Below are positions 8,480-16,083 of a DNA stretch of 32,120 bases, piece by piece. The notes below the pieces were generated by a model. That model had not been told where the DNA came from. It saw nothing but the letters and a program-made list of their open reading frames with translations, and ran no database searches. Within the stretch, counting starts at the first letter, position 1. Each line of letters begins with the position of its first letter. The translations under genes were made by a program, and so were the position numbers. The stretch covers positions 1 through 32,120 of the forward strand of contig LADQ01000017.1 in assembly GCA_000961635.1 (NCBI GenBank). The letters are read 5' to 3'. This DNA is from Hoeflea sp. BRH_c9. Lineage in GTDB: Bacteria; Pseudomonadota; Alphaproteobacteria; Rhizobiales; Rhizobiaceae.

Positions 8480-9220
8480 ATGAACTCAAAATCAAATTTG
8501 ACGCTGGATTCATCCAGGGTGGCCACCCTGGAAAGAGCACTCGCCATTCTCTCGGTGTTCGAAACGAGCAAGACACCGGTAACGCTGGCGCAGATTTCCC
8601 AAGCGACCGGACTGTACAAGAGCACGATCCTGCGTTTGATCGCCTCCTTCGAGGACCATGGTTACATTCAGAGAAGCACCGACGGCTTGACCTACACTGT
8701 CGGCCCCACCGCATACCGGCTTGGCATGACTTACAAAAAGTCATTCGAACTGGACAAGGCGGTGGAAAACACACTTGAAGAGCTGGTCAGCAAAGGCACC
8801 GAAAGCGCTTCCTTCCACGTCATCGATCGCGACCATCGCATGTGCGTGCTGCGGGTGGACTCCAACCACCCCACCCTTGACCGGGTGGCGGCAGGCGACC
8901 GGCTGCCGTTGGACAGGGGGGCGGCCGGCAAGATCCTGAGGGCCTTTACCGGCGAAAGCACTCCGGAAATGCAATCCGTGCGCGACAATGGCATCGCTGT
9001 TTCCCAGGGTGAAGTCGACCCTTCGTGCGCCGCAATTTCAGTCCCGGTTTTCGGATTGTCCAACGAATTGATTGGCGCCATTTCGGTTTCCGGACCGAAG
9101 GAACGGTTCACCAAAGAAAGCGTCGAAAGCATGAGCCAGCTGCTTTTCGAGGCATCGCGCAAACTGTCCAAACTTGCTGTTGCTGAAAGGCGCGTGCGGA
9201 CACTCCCTCTTCGCGCCTGA
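8480..9220 (+). CDS. IclR-family transcriptional regulator
   Basis: A 246-aa protein. An N-terminal winged HTH spans about residues 13-75 (TLERALAILSVFE, then TLAQISQATGLYKSTILRLIASFEDHGYIQ). A GAF-like effector domain lies at about 85-240 (DRLPLDRGAAGKILRAF, AISVPVFGLSNELIGAISVSGP), the classic IclR signature. Such proteins sense small carbon compounds and control catabolic or transport operons. The gene converges on dctM, with 41 nt between the stops. It may control the TRAP operon or genes outside the window, but nothing in the sequence fixes the target. The start ATG lies about 11 nt downstream of AAGGGA, a somewhat long spacing. Confidence 0.9.
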   Translation: MNSKSNLTLDSSRVATLERALAILSVFETSKTPVTLAQISQATGLYKSTILRLIASFEDHGYIQRSTDGLTYTVGPTAYRLGMTYKKSFELDKAVENTLEELVSKGTESASFHVIDRDHRMCVLRVDSNHPTLDRVAAGDRLPLDRGAAGKILRAFTGESTPEMQSVRDNGIAVSQGEVDPSCAAISVPVFGLSNELIGAISVSGPKERFTKESVESMSQLLFEASRKLSKLAVAERRVRTLPLRA

Positions 9221-9261
9221 CCGGAAACGCGTCCCGGATCAAACGCGAAGAGGATCGACGC

Positions 9262-10587
9262 CTATTTCAACAGCGACGGCAGAAAAGTTGAAATCGCCGG
9301 AAACGCGATGAGAAGTGACAGCATCACGAGATCCGCCAACACGAACCAGATCACCTGCTTGATAATCTGCTCCAGCGGCGTATCCGGCATGGCCGACTTG
9401 ATGACGAACAGATTCATCCCGACCGGCGGCGTGATCAAGCCGAGCTCAAGAAGCTTGACCACGATGATGCCCATCCAGATCATGTCGACATTCAGGTTGA
9501 GCAGGATCGGATAGAGCAGCGGCAATGTCAGCAGCATGATGCCGATCGGATCAATGAACATTCCAAGGATCAGATACAGGATCGACACGCCGATGATGAA
9601 CAGGATGGGATCGCCGGTCAGATTGACGATGACAGCTGTAAGATGATCGGACACGCCGGAAAGGGCGAGGAAACGTGTGAACAGGATGGCGCCGATTCCA
9701 ATCAGGAATATCGAGGCGGTGGTCTGAAGGGTGGCAAGAATCGAATTTCCAAATGCCGCAAGATTGAAATCGCGCCGGGACCAGGCAATGAGAAGAGCTA
9801 CAAAAGCGCCAACGGCACCGGCTTCCGCTGCTGAAAAAAGTCCCGCGAACAATCCACCCATAATCGAAACAAACAGGACAACGATTGGCCACACGTCCAG
9901 CCATGAACCGGATTCTGCCGATGCAACTGCCTCCTCTCCGACTGGCGCATTCCGCTTGGCGTATCCAGTATCGACCAAGCCGGGATTTGCTCTAATGCGT
10001 AGACTAATGGTCAGGCTGTACATCAGCGCGGTCAACAGACCGGGCACTATCCCTGCGATGAAGAGTTTGCCAATCGATGTCTCGGTGAAGATACCGTAGA
10101 TGATCATGATGATGCTGGGCGGGATCATCGTTCCCAAAGTTCCGCCGGCGGCAACGATCGCTCCCGCGAACCCGGGATTGTAGCCATTCCGGATCATTTC
10201 CGGGATGGCGATCCGGCCCATGGCCGCAGCGGTTGCGAGGCTGGAGCCGCTGACGGCCGAAAACGCCGCGCATCCGCCAATTGAGGCGACGCCAAGCCCC
10301 CCGCTAAAGCGCCGGAATGCACGGTCGACGGCACGAAACAGGCTCTCTGTTATGCCGGCGTAATAGCAAATATATCCCATGAAAACGAACATCGGGATCG
10401 AACTCAGCGACCAACTTGCAGTGAACTCGTAAGGTCCGCTGGTCAGAATGCCGAGCGCTGTTCTTGTCCCGTACATCATGACGATGCCGCCGAACGAAAC
10501 AACCCCCATGGCGATCGCGATGGGCAACCTGAGAAGCATCAGCAGAATAAGGACTGCCAGTCCTCCAAACCCGATTTCAAGGTTCAT
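9262..10587 (-). CDS. dctM: TRAP transporter large permease DctM
   Basis: A 441-aa membrane protein with about 12 hydrophobic segments and the conserved TRAP-M signatures. These include FMGYICYYAG, GCAAFSAVSGSSLATAAAMG, ATAGATLGT-like AAGGTLGTMIPPS, GLFSAAEAGAVGAF, and LILGMFIDPIGIMLLTLPLLYPI followed by LGLITPPVGMNLFVI. DctM carries out sodium-coupled import of organic acids delivered by a periplasmic protein. Start choice: the ATG at 10587 overlaps the dctQ stop as ATGA. A GTG 15 nt upstream is less likely. It is the last gene of the operon HIBADH-dctQ-dctM. No dctP lies beside it. The only TRAP binding protein in the window is at 26316-27470, about 15 kb away, under a promoter with the same palindrome. 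Confidence 0.95.
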   Translation of the reverse strand: MNLEIGFGGLAVLILLMLLRLPIAIAMGVVSFGGIVMMYGTRTALGILTSGPYEFTASWSLSSIPMFVFMGYICYYAGITESLFRAVDRAFRRFSGGLGVASIGGCAAFSAVSGSSLATAAAMGRIAIPEMIRNGYNPGFAGAIVAAGGTLGTMIPPSIIMIIYGIFTETSIGKLFIAGIVPGLLTALMYSLTISLRIRANPGLVDTGYAKRNAPVGEEAVASAESGSWLDVWPIVVLFVSIMGGLFAGLFSAAEAGAVGAFVALLIAWSRRDFNLAAFGNSILATLQTTASIFLIGIGAILFTRFLALSGVSDHLTAVIVNLTGDPILFIIGVSILYLILGMFIDPIGIMLLTLPLLYPILLNLNVDMIWMGIIVVKLLELGLITPPVGMNLFVIKSAMPDTPLEQIIKQVIWFVLADLVMLSLLIAFPAISTFLPSLLK

Positions 10588-11114
10588 TGAGTGAACCCCC
10601 ACTCGCCGTTTGAATCGCGCTTGGCAAACAGATCATGGCCGTATCGCAGAAATCCGATGGTCTTGATGACAACAACGATGGTGAAAAGCGCCACGCCGAG
10701 CACGAAAATCACGCGTCCCGGCCAGATGACGATCGGATATTCGCCAAACATGAATTCGCCGATCAGGAACTTCCGCCAAGCCTCCCTTGCGGCAAGCCAG
10801 GTCAGGGTCCCGAGAAATCCGACTGTGATCAGTCCATTGACAAACAGGTTCCAGCGCCGCACCGGTGCTGGAAACAAGTCATGGATCATCTCGACGGCAA
10901 CATGGCCGTTCTTCATCTCCACGAAGGCCAATGGCAACGCCACAACCGCCGGCATGTAGTAGTACGCCACGATTTCCAGCGTGGCCGGTATGGGCACCGA
11001 AAACAGATACTTGCCGATCGCGTCGAGTGTGACATGAACGGACATCAGCATCAGGCCGATGCCGCCCGCGATCATGTAGATCTTGTTGAGTCTCGCCAGT
11101 CCGCTAAAAGTCAT
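10584..11114 (-). CDS. dctQ: TRAP transporter small permease DctQ
   Basis: A 176-aa protein with four hydrophobic segments and the DctQ core (SVPIPATLEIVAYYYMPAVVALPLAF, then NGHVAVEM, where a His in this region is conserved in the family). It forms the membrane complex with DctM. Start choice: ATG at 11114 is preceded by GGAGG with an ideal gap. An upstream ATG would add eleven Gly-rich residues without family support. It is 42 nt after the HIBADH-family gene and is joined to dctM by a 4-nt overlap, so the three genes are one transcript running leftward from the promoter at about 12150. Confidence 0.93.
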   Translation of the reverse strand: MTFSGLARLNKIYMIAGGIGLMLMSVHVTLDAIGKYLFSVPIPATLEIVAYYYMPAVVALPLAFVEMKNGHVAVEMIHDLFPAPVRRWNLFVNGLITVGFLGTLTWLAAREAWRKFLIGEFMFGEYPIVIWPGRVIFVLGVALFTIVVVIKTIGFLRYGHDLFAKRDSNGEWGFTQ

Positions 11115-11156
11115 AACGCCTCCTCCCATTCCCAACCCGTGAATCAATTGCGCGGA

Positions 11157-12095
11157 TCATATTCCTACGGGCAATCGCAGCGAACCGCGCATATTGGTTT
11201 TCGCCCAGTAATCGGTCAGCGCCGAGGTGTCCTGGCCCGCATACCCGTCATCAATCGCCTTTTGAAACATGTCGCGGGCCAGCCCGCCCATCGGGACAGA
11301 GACCCCGGCGCTTTCGGCGGCCTGGCAGGCAAGGGTCAAATCCTTGTGACCAAGCACGATGTCAAAGCCCGGACTCGTATCTCCGCGTAGCACCTTGGCC
11401 GGCCATTTGTCTCGAAGCTGACCGTTCGACGCCGTTGTCTCGAGCAGGACATCGAGGGTTCCCGAGAGATCCAGACCCAGCGCATCACTGAGAACGAGAG
11501 CCTCGGAGTTCAACTGACAATATGAGAGCACAAGGAAGTTGTTGACCAGCTTCGTGCGTGTTCCATCTCCCGCGGATCCACAGTGATAAACCGTTGTGCC
11601 CATTGCCAGAAGCAAGGGGTGAATGGTCGAGAAAACACTGTCATCGGCCCCGACCATAAAAAGCGATTGGCCCTTGTCCGCATGTGCGGCCAGCCTGCCG
11701 ACTGGTGCATCGGCAAACGACAGGCCACGATCGCTCGCGACGGCAGACAAGCGGTCAACCGTGCCGATATCAACGGTGCTCATGTCAACGATCGTCGCGC
11801 CCGGGCGGGCATGGGCAAAAACACCATCGGGATCCAATGCCACCTGCAAGACTTCCTTCGGTCCCGGCAACATCATGAAGATGACATCGGCCTCGCCGGC
11901 CAGTTCGGCCACATTCTTTGCCTGGGTGACGCGCTCGCCCGTCAGTTCTTTCGCCCGTACGTCGGAGATATCGTAGACGCGAAGCGCAAAACCCTTTCGC
12001 GCCAGGTTTGATGCAAGTGCGAAGCCCATTCTTCCCAGACCGATAAATCCGACCTTCGTTTTGCATGAGTCGGAGACCCGCGGCTCATCTTCCAT
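11157..12095 (-). CDS. 3-hydroxyisobutyrate dehydrogenase family protein (first copy)
   Basis: A 312-aa beta-hydroxyacid dehydrogenase. The N-terminal NAD(P)-binding motif is GFIGLGRMG (residues 16-24). The catalytic lysine is Lys182, with Asn185/Asn186 nearby (TKLVNNF), followed by GHKDLTLA. The family oxidises or reduces short hydroxy acids and semialdehydes. In the substrate loop, where typical members read DAPVSGG, this protein reads DAPVGR, giving Arg134. The same Pro-x-x-Arg pattern is known from the sulfolactaldehyde reductase YihU, where the Arg binds the anionic end of the substrate. Arg134 therefore suggests a substrate with a second negative group, such as a dicarboxylic semialdehyde or a sulfonate. 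It leads the operon with dctQM, so it probably handles the imported compound. AGGGA lies 9 nt before the ATG. Confidence 0.9.
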   Translation of the reverse strand: MEDEPRVSDSCKTKVGFIGLGRMGFALASNLARKGFALRVYDISDVRAKELTGERVTQAKNVAELAGEADVIFMMLPGPKEVLQVALDPDGVFAHARPGATIVDMSTVDIGTVDRLSAVASDRGLSFADAPVGRLAAHADKGQSLFMVGADDSVFSTIHPLLLAMGTTVYHCGSAGDGTRTKLVNNFLVLSYCQLNSEALVLSDALGLDLSGTLDVLLETTASNGQLRDKWPAKVLRGDTSPGFDIVLGHKDLTLACQAAESAGVSVPMGGLARDMFQKAIDDGYAGQDTSALTDYWAKTNMRGSLRLPVGI

Positions 12096-12127
12096 ATCGA
12101 ATTTTCCCTGTTTTTATCGGCTTGCAA

Positions 12128-12171
12128 TTGACAACGAAACGGTGACTCGCAATTAATAGAACACTGTTCTA
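12128..12171. promoter_or_regulatory. Divergent promoter with AGAAC-N3-GTTCT operator (site A)
   Basis: On the plus strand TTGACA (12128-12133) is followed after 17 nt by AATTAAT. The perfect 15-bp palindrome TAGAACACTGTTCTA (12157-12171) follows directly, so the operator would cover the transcription start of the ALDH operon. On the minus strand the same palindrome sits between TTGATT and TATTAA, inside the promoter of the HIBADH-dctQM operon. Such placement fits a repressor. A near copy occurs at 25562-25603 (site B). TetR-family binding is inferred from the short, symmetrical form and the nearby tandem-TetR gene. Confidence 0.7.
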
Positions 12172-12287
12172 AAAATCAACCTCTTTCGGCGAATTGCCAG
12201 AAAGTCGGGGAAAACAGGCAATTGCGTCGAGCAGCCGCCACCCCGCGGTACGTGCTTGATGCCCAAATCAGAAGAAGGACGTTCAAC

Positions 12288-13727
12288 GTGGCAATGAAAT
12301 TCCCGGCCTCGGGTCGCTGGATCACCGGTGCTGGTCCGGTACTGCAGTCAACGAATCCCGCCACCGGTTTGGTGCATGCGGAAATTGGCACCCCATCCAG
12401 TGAGGAAATCGCACAGGCCTGCGCTTTTGCTGCTGAAAGTGCTGCCGCCAAGTCCTGGCGGGACCTGAAGCCGCACCAGCGCGCCGATTACCTGCACCGC
12501 ATTGCCAACGGCATCAGTCACGGCCTTGACGATCTTGCCCAGGCGCAAATGATCGAGAACGGCAAAACACTCAAGGAATGCCGGCAGCAAGCCGCCAGTG
12601 CGGCAGCCACCTTCAGGTACTACGCCGCAGTTTGCGAAACGATGGAATCAGCAGTCCCTCCCAGTCGCGGCGACTATCTGGTCGTCACCACATTCGAGCC
12701 TTACGGCGTCGTCGCGGCGATCACGCCCTGGAACTCGCCACTGACAATGGAGGCGCAGAAGGTTGCGCCAGCGCTGGCGGCAGGAAACACGGTGGTTCTG
12801 AAGCCATCGGAAGTCACCACCCTGCCCAGCCTTTCCCTCGCCAGGATATGCGAAGAAGCGGGCCTGCCTTCGGGAATCCTGTCCGTATTGCCGGGCTATG
12901 GGCGCGATGTCGGGACAAGCCTCCTGGCGCAGCGCGAAGTGCGCATGGTCTCCTTTACCGGCGGCACGGAAACCGGACGGGCGATCGCGCAGACCGCAGC
13001 CAAACGCCTGATTCCCGCAGCCCTCGAGCTTGGCGGAAAATCACCCCATATTATCTTGGAGGATGCCGATATCGACGCGGCCTGCGCTGGCGTCGTTGAC
13101 GGTATATTTGAAGGGATGGGCCAGTCGTGCGTTGCCGGATCACGGCTCTTTGTCCCCCGCGCCAGACACGACGAGATCGTGGACATCCTTGTTCGTAAGG
13201 CCGAATCTATCCGTCTCGGCCAGCCAACCGGTCCAGACACAGAGCTCGGGCCGCTTTCCTCTCATCACCATCGCGACAAAGTGGCCGACTATGTCGATCT
13301 GGCGAGGAAGGAAGGCGCCAGCATCGCCACAGGCGGGAGCCGCCCCTCCGGGTCGGAGTTCGACAACGGCGCATTTTACCAGCCGACGATCATCACGGGC
13401 CTGACCAATGCAGCGAGGGTCTGCCAGGAAGAGATCTTCGGCCCAGTCCTCTGTGTGCTTCCTTTCGACAATGAACAGGACCTGGTGGAACAAGCCAACG
13501 ATACCGCCTTTGGATTGGCGTGCGGCATCTGGACCTCGGACTACCGCAGGGCCTGGAGGATCTCGCGCGCGATCGACGCCGGCACGGTGTGGGTTAACAC
13601 CTACAAGCAGCTGAGCATTTCGGCGCCTTTCGGCGGCTTCAAGGACAGCGGCATTGGCCGCGAGAAAGGCCTGTCCGGCATGCGCCTCTATCAGCAGGCG
13701 AAAAGCACCTACTTCTCAATGAAGTGA
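12288..13727 (+). CDS. Aldehyde dehydrogenase (NAD(P)-dependent, ALDH superfamily)
   Basis: A soluble enzyme of about 479 aa that oxidises an aldehyde to its acid. Visible motifs are the cofactor-binding ITPWNSPL and VVLKPSE, the Rossmann SFTGGTETG, the general base Glu247 in LELGGKSP and the nucleophile Cys281 in GQSCVAGS, followed by QEEIFGPV. Start choice: GTG at 12288 has AGAAGGA at 12273-12279 with an 8-nt gap. ATG at 12294 (two codons later) is possible but sits 14 nt from that sequence. The longer frame back to 12222 lacks support. It is 32 nt ahead of a second HIBADH-family gene in one operon, so the pair could run hydroxy acid to semialdehyde to acid. The actual aldehyde is not determinable. 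Confidence 0.92.
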   Translation: MAMKFPASGRWITGAGPVLQSTNPATGLVHAEIGTPSSEEIAQACAFAAESAAAKSWRDLKPHQRADYLHRIANGISHGLDDLAQAQMIENGKTLKECRQQAASAAATFRYYAAVCETMESAVPPSRGDYLVVTTFEPYGVVAAITPWNSPLTMEAQKVAPALAAGNTVVLKPSEVTTLPSLSLARICEEAGLPSGILSVLPGYGRDVGTSLLAQREVRMVSFTGGTETGRAIAQTAAKRLIPAALELGGKSPHIILEDADIDAACAGVVDGIFEGMGQSCVAGSRLFVPRARHDEIVDILVRKAESIRLGQPTGPDTELGPLSSHHHRDKVADYVDLARKEGASIATGGSRPSGSEFDNGAFYQPTIITGLTNAARVCQEEIFGPVLCVLPFDNEQDLVEQANDTAFGLACGIWTSDYRRAWRISRAIDAGTVWVNTYKQLSISAPFGGFKDSGIGREKGLSGMRLYQQAKSTYFSMK

Positions 13728-13759
13728 CACCCCACGCGGTAAATTTACGGCAGGACATC

Positions 13760-14644
13760 ATGAACTCAAGCATACATGCCGCAATCGGCTTCATCGGACT
13801 GGGCGTCATGGGAAGCCCCATGTGCCGAAATCTGATCCGCAAGGCGCCGAACTCGCGGATCACCGTTTTCGACCGGTCTGCGGATGCAACCAACCGGATT
13901 GCAGACGAAGGCGCCGAAAGCGCGGCCAACGCCACCGAACTGGTTGGAAAGGCGGACATCGTTATCTTGTCCTTGCCCAATGGCGAGGCCGTCGAAAGCA
14001 TTATCTCGGAAGTCAGTGCGAACATAAAGCCCGGGCAGGTCATCATCGACACGTCAACCACCCCGGTTGCCCTCACCAAGGAAATGGCTGCCCGCGTTCG
14101 GGCAGCCGGAGCCGACTATCTGGATGCTCCGATTGCCCGGACCCGGCAGGCCGCGGAGGACGGAACGCTGAGCATCATGGTTGGCGGCGATATTTCGGCC
14201 TTCGAGCGCGTACGTCCAATTCTGGAGTGCATGGGTTCGGACGTCACCCATTGCGGCCCTGTCGGCGCGGGCCAGATCGTCAAGATCCTGAACAACATGG
14301 TTCTGTTCCAGACCGTACACGCCCTTTCGGAAGCACTGGCAATCGCGGTCCGTGCCGGGATAGACGGAGACATGCTTTTCGATGTGTTCTCGAAAGGCTC
14401 AGCCGACAGTTTCGCCTTGAGAAATCATGGCAGAAAAGCGCTGCTCAAGAATGATTTCCCGCCGCGGGCTTTCTCCACCGACTATGCCCGCAAGGACAAC
14501 ACCTATGCGATCGCTCTGGCAGAATCGGTCGGCGTGACCGCAAGAGGAGCCAATCTACTCGATGGCGTCTTCGCGCAAGCGCAGGAACAAGCCATGAGCG
14601 ACTGCTACTTTCCGGTCTTTCACAAACTCCACGATTCGAATTGA
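13760..14644 (+). CDS. 3-hydroxyisobutyrate dehydrogenase family protein (second copy)
   Basis: A 294-aa paralogue of the enzyme at 11157-12095. The dinucleotide motif is GFIGLGVMG (residues 10-18). The catalytic Lys175 with Asn178/Asn179 lies in KILNNM. In the substrate loop it reads DAPIARTR, which again puts an Arg (127) where common members have Gly. Both copies therefore seem built for an anionic substrate. The C-terminal part is divergent from the first copy, so this is an old duplication or separate recruitment rather than a recent copy. AGGA lies 4-5 nt before the chosen ATG. A GTG at 13724 overlaps the ALDH stop and would add 12 non-family residues. It forms an operon with the ALDH. 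Confidence 0.9.
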   Translation: MNSSIHAAIGFIGLGVMGSPMCRNLIRKAPNSRITVFDRSADATNRIADEGAESAANATELVGKADIVILSLPNGEAVESIISEVSANIKPGQVIIDTSTTPVALTKEMAARVRAAGADYLDAPIARTRQAAEDGTLSIMVGGDISAFERVRPILECMGSDVTHCGPVGAGQIVKILNNMVLFQTVHALSEALAIAVRAGIDGDMLFDVFSKGSADSFALRNHGRKALLKNDFPPRAFSTDYARKDNTYAIALAESVGVTARGANLLDGVFAQAQEQAMSDCYFPVFHKLHDSN

Positions 14645-14772
14645 CCTGTGGTCGCATCTCGCGACACTGATCCGGGCTGAATGCAGGAAGTGGGCTTGGG
14701 AGGAGGATCCCGGCCAGGGTCTCTCTGGAGCATCGGCGATCCAGCCTCTTCACCGGTTGTAACAGACGGGCC

Positions 14773-14795
14773 TCAGACGCTAGAAGATGGTCTGA
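14773..14795. promoter_or_regulatory. Inverted repeat upstream of the tandem TetR gene
   Basis: TCAGAC (14773-14778) and GTCTGA (14790-14795) are perfect inverted half-sites 11 bp apart, about 60 bp before the regulator start. The 212-bp gap shows no other clear signal and no copy of the AGAAC-N3-GTTCT palindrome. A role in autoregulation is possible but unproven. Confidence 0.3.
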
Positions 14796-14856
14796 AGAAC
14801 TCCTACTGTCGGGTGGGGTGAAGCAATTCACCAGCACCGAACCAGGGTGGCACTGC

Positions 14857-16083
14857 ATGCAGGCGCGGGAAACAAAGCGCTCCGCGAAAAAGCGCGAGAT
14901 CATTCTCGATGCCGCGGCTTCACACTTCAACCGGAAGGGCGTGCGCGGCGCGACCTTGACCGAGATCGCTGCAAGCGTTGGCCTCGTCACCAACAGCATC
15001 ACATATTATTATCGCAAGAAGGAAGATCTGGCGGCGGCCTGCCTCGTGCGAACCATCGATGTGGTCAAACAACTGATCGCCGAAGCTGTCCTGGAAGCAA
15101 CGCCGGAAGACAGGCTCAGGACCTTGTTGCGGCTCTACGCCAACCGCCTTGCCGCGGGCGCTTCGGGATCCCTCTCCTCGATCATGAGCTTCAACGATAT
15201 TCGCGCACTGGCAAGCCCTCATGCGGAAACGGTTTTCGAAGAATACAATCTGATGTTTCGCCAACTCCGCGAACTTTTCAGGGACCTACCGCATGAGCTC
15301 AGCCGCCCCGAACAAAATGCGCGAACACACCTTTTGCTTTCTATACTCCATGCCGCGCAGGAATGGCTGAATTACTACGAAACAGAAGACTATTTGCACA
15401 CCGCGGAGAGAATTGGCGACGTTGTGATTCGAGGGCTGGGCGGGGTCGGATTGAAGTGGGACGCGGCCCGGGATATCGTACTGCTTCCGGAAGCTGAAGG
15501 CGACCCCGCACGGGCGGCATTCCTGCGCGCCTCGACGCGGCTCATCAATGACCAGGGTTACCGCGGCGCATCCGTGGAAAAAATCTCCGCCGAACTGAAT
15601 GTGACCAAGGGCTCCTTCTACCATCACATCGAGAGCAAGGATGAGCTGATCGTCGACTGCTTTGAGCGCAGTTTCCATGTGCTGCGAAGCGCACAGAACG
15701 CAGCCTTTTCGTCTCCTGGAACAGGCCTCGACCGGCTGGTATCGGTCACCGGGAGGCTTATCGCCTATCAGCTGTCCGCGGACGGCCCGCTTCTGCGCAT
15801 ATCGGCTTTCAACGCCCTGCCGGAAAACCTGCGTGAAGAGATGAAGCATACGATGGAGCGATTGTCGCGCCGGTTCAGCGAATTCGTGGTTGACGGAATG
15901 ATCGACGGGTCCATCCGTATTATGGACCCCGCAGTGGCTGCCTTCCTGCTCAACAGCATGATAAACGCGACAATCGAGGTCGAATGGTGGGTTGCCGGCG
16001 CCTCCCCCGAAGAGATAACCGGCTTCTACGCCACCCCGCTTTTCACCGGCATCTTCGCGAATCCGGCGATCAGTCCGCGTTGA
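14857..16083 (+). CDS. Tandem (double) TetR-family regulator
   Basis: A 408-aa protein, twice the usual TetR length, containing two complete TetR units. The first DNA-binding domain is at about residues 12-60 (REIILDAAASHF, then TLTEIAASVGLVTNSITYYYRKKEDL). The second is at about 220-268 (RAAFLRASTRLI, then SVEKISAELNVTKGSFYHHIESKDEL). Each is followed by a helical ligand/dimerisation region. The recognition helices differ (VTNSITYYY against TKGSFYHHI), so the halves may read different half-sites, or one chain may act as a built-in dimer. Start choice: ATG 14857 has AGGGTGG at a proper gap. GTG 14818 would add 13 residues. It lies between the two operator-bearing divergent promoters, making it the best candidate for their regulator. 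Its 3' end overlaps the oppositely oriented hydratase/dehydrogenase gene by 14 nt. Its ligand is perhaps an acyl-CoA. Confidence 0.88.
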   Translation: MQARETKRSAKKREIILDAAASHFNRKGVRGATLTEIAASVGLVTNSITYYYRKKEDLAAACLVRTIDVVKQLIAEAVLEATPEDRLRTLLRLYANRLAAGASGSLSSIMSFNDIRALASPHAETVFEEYNLMFRQLRELFRDLPHELSRPEQNARTHLLLSILHAAQEWLNYYETEDYLHTAERIGDVVIRGLGGVGLKWDAARDIVLLPEAEGDPARAAFLRASTRLINDQGYRGASVEKISAELNVTKGSFYHHIESKDELIVDCFERSFHVLRSAQNAAFSSPGTGLDRLVSVTGRLIAYQLSADGPLLRISAFNALPENLREEMKHTMERLSRRFSEFVVDGMIDGSIRIMDPAVAAFLLNSMINATIEVEWWVAGASPEEITGFYATPLFTGIFANPAISPR

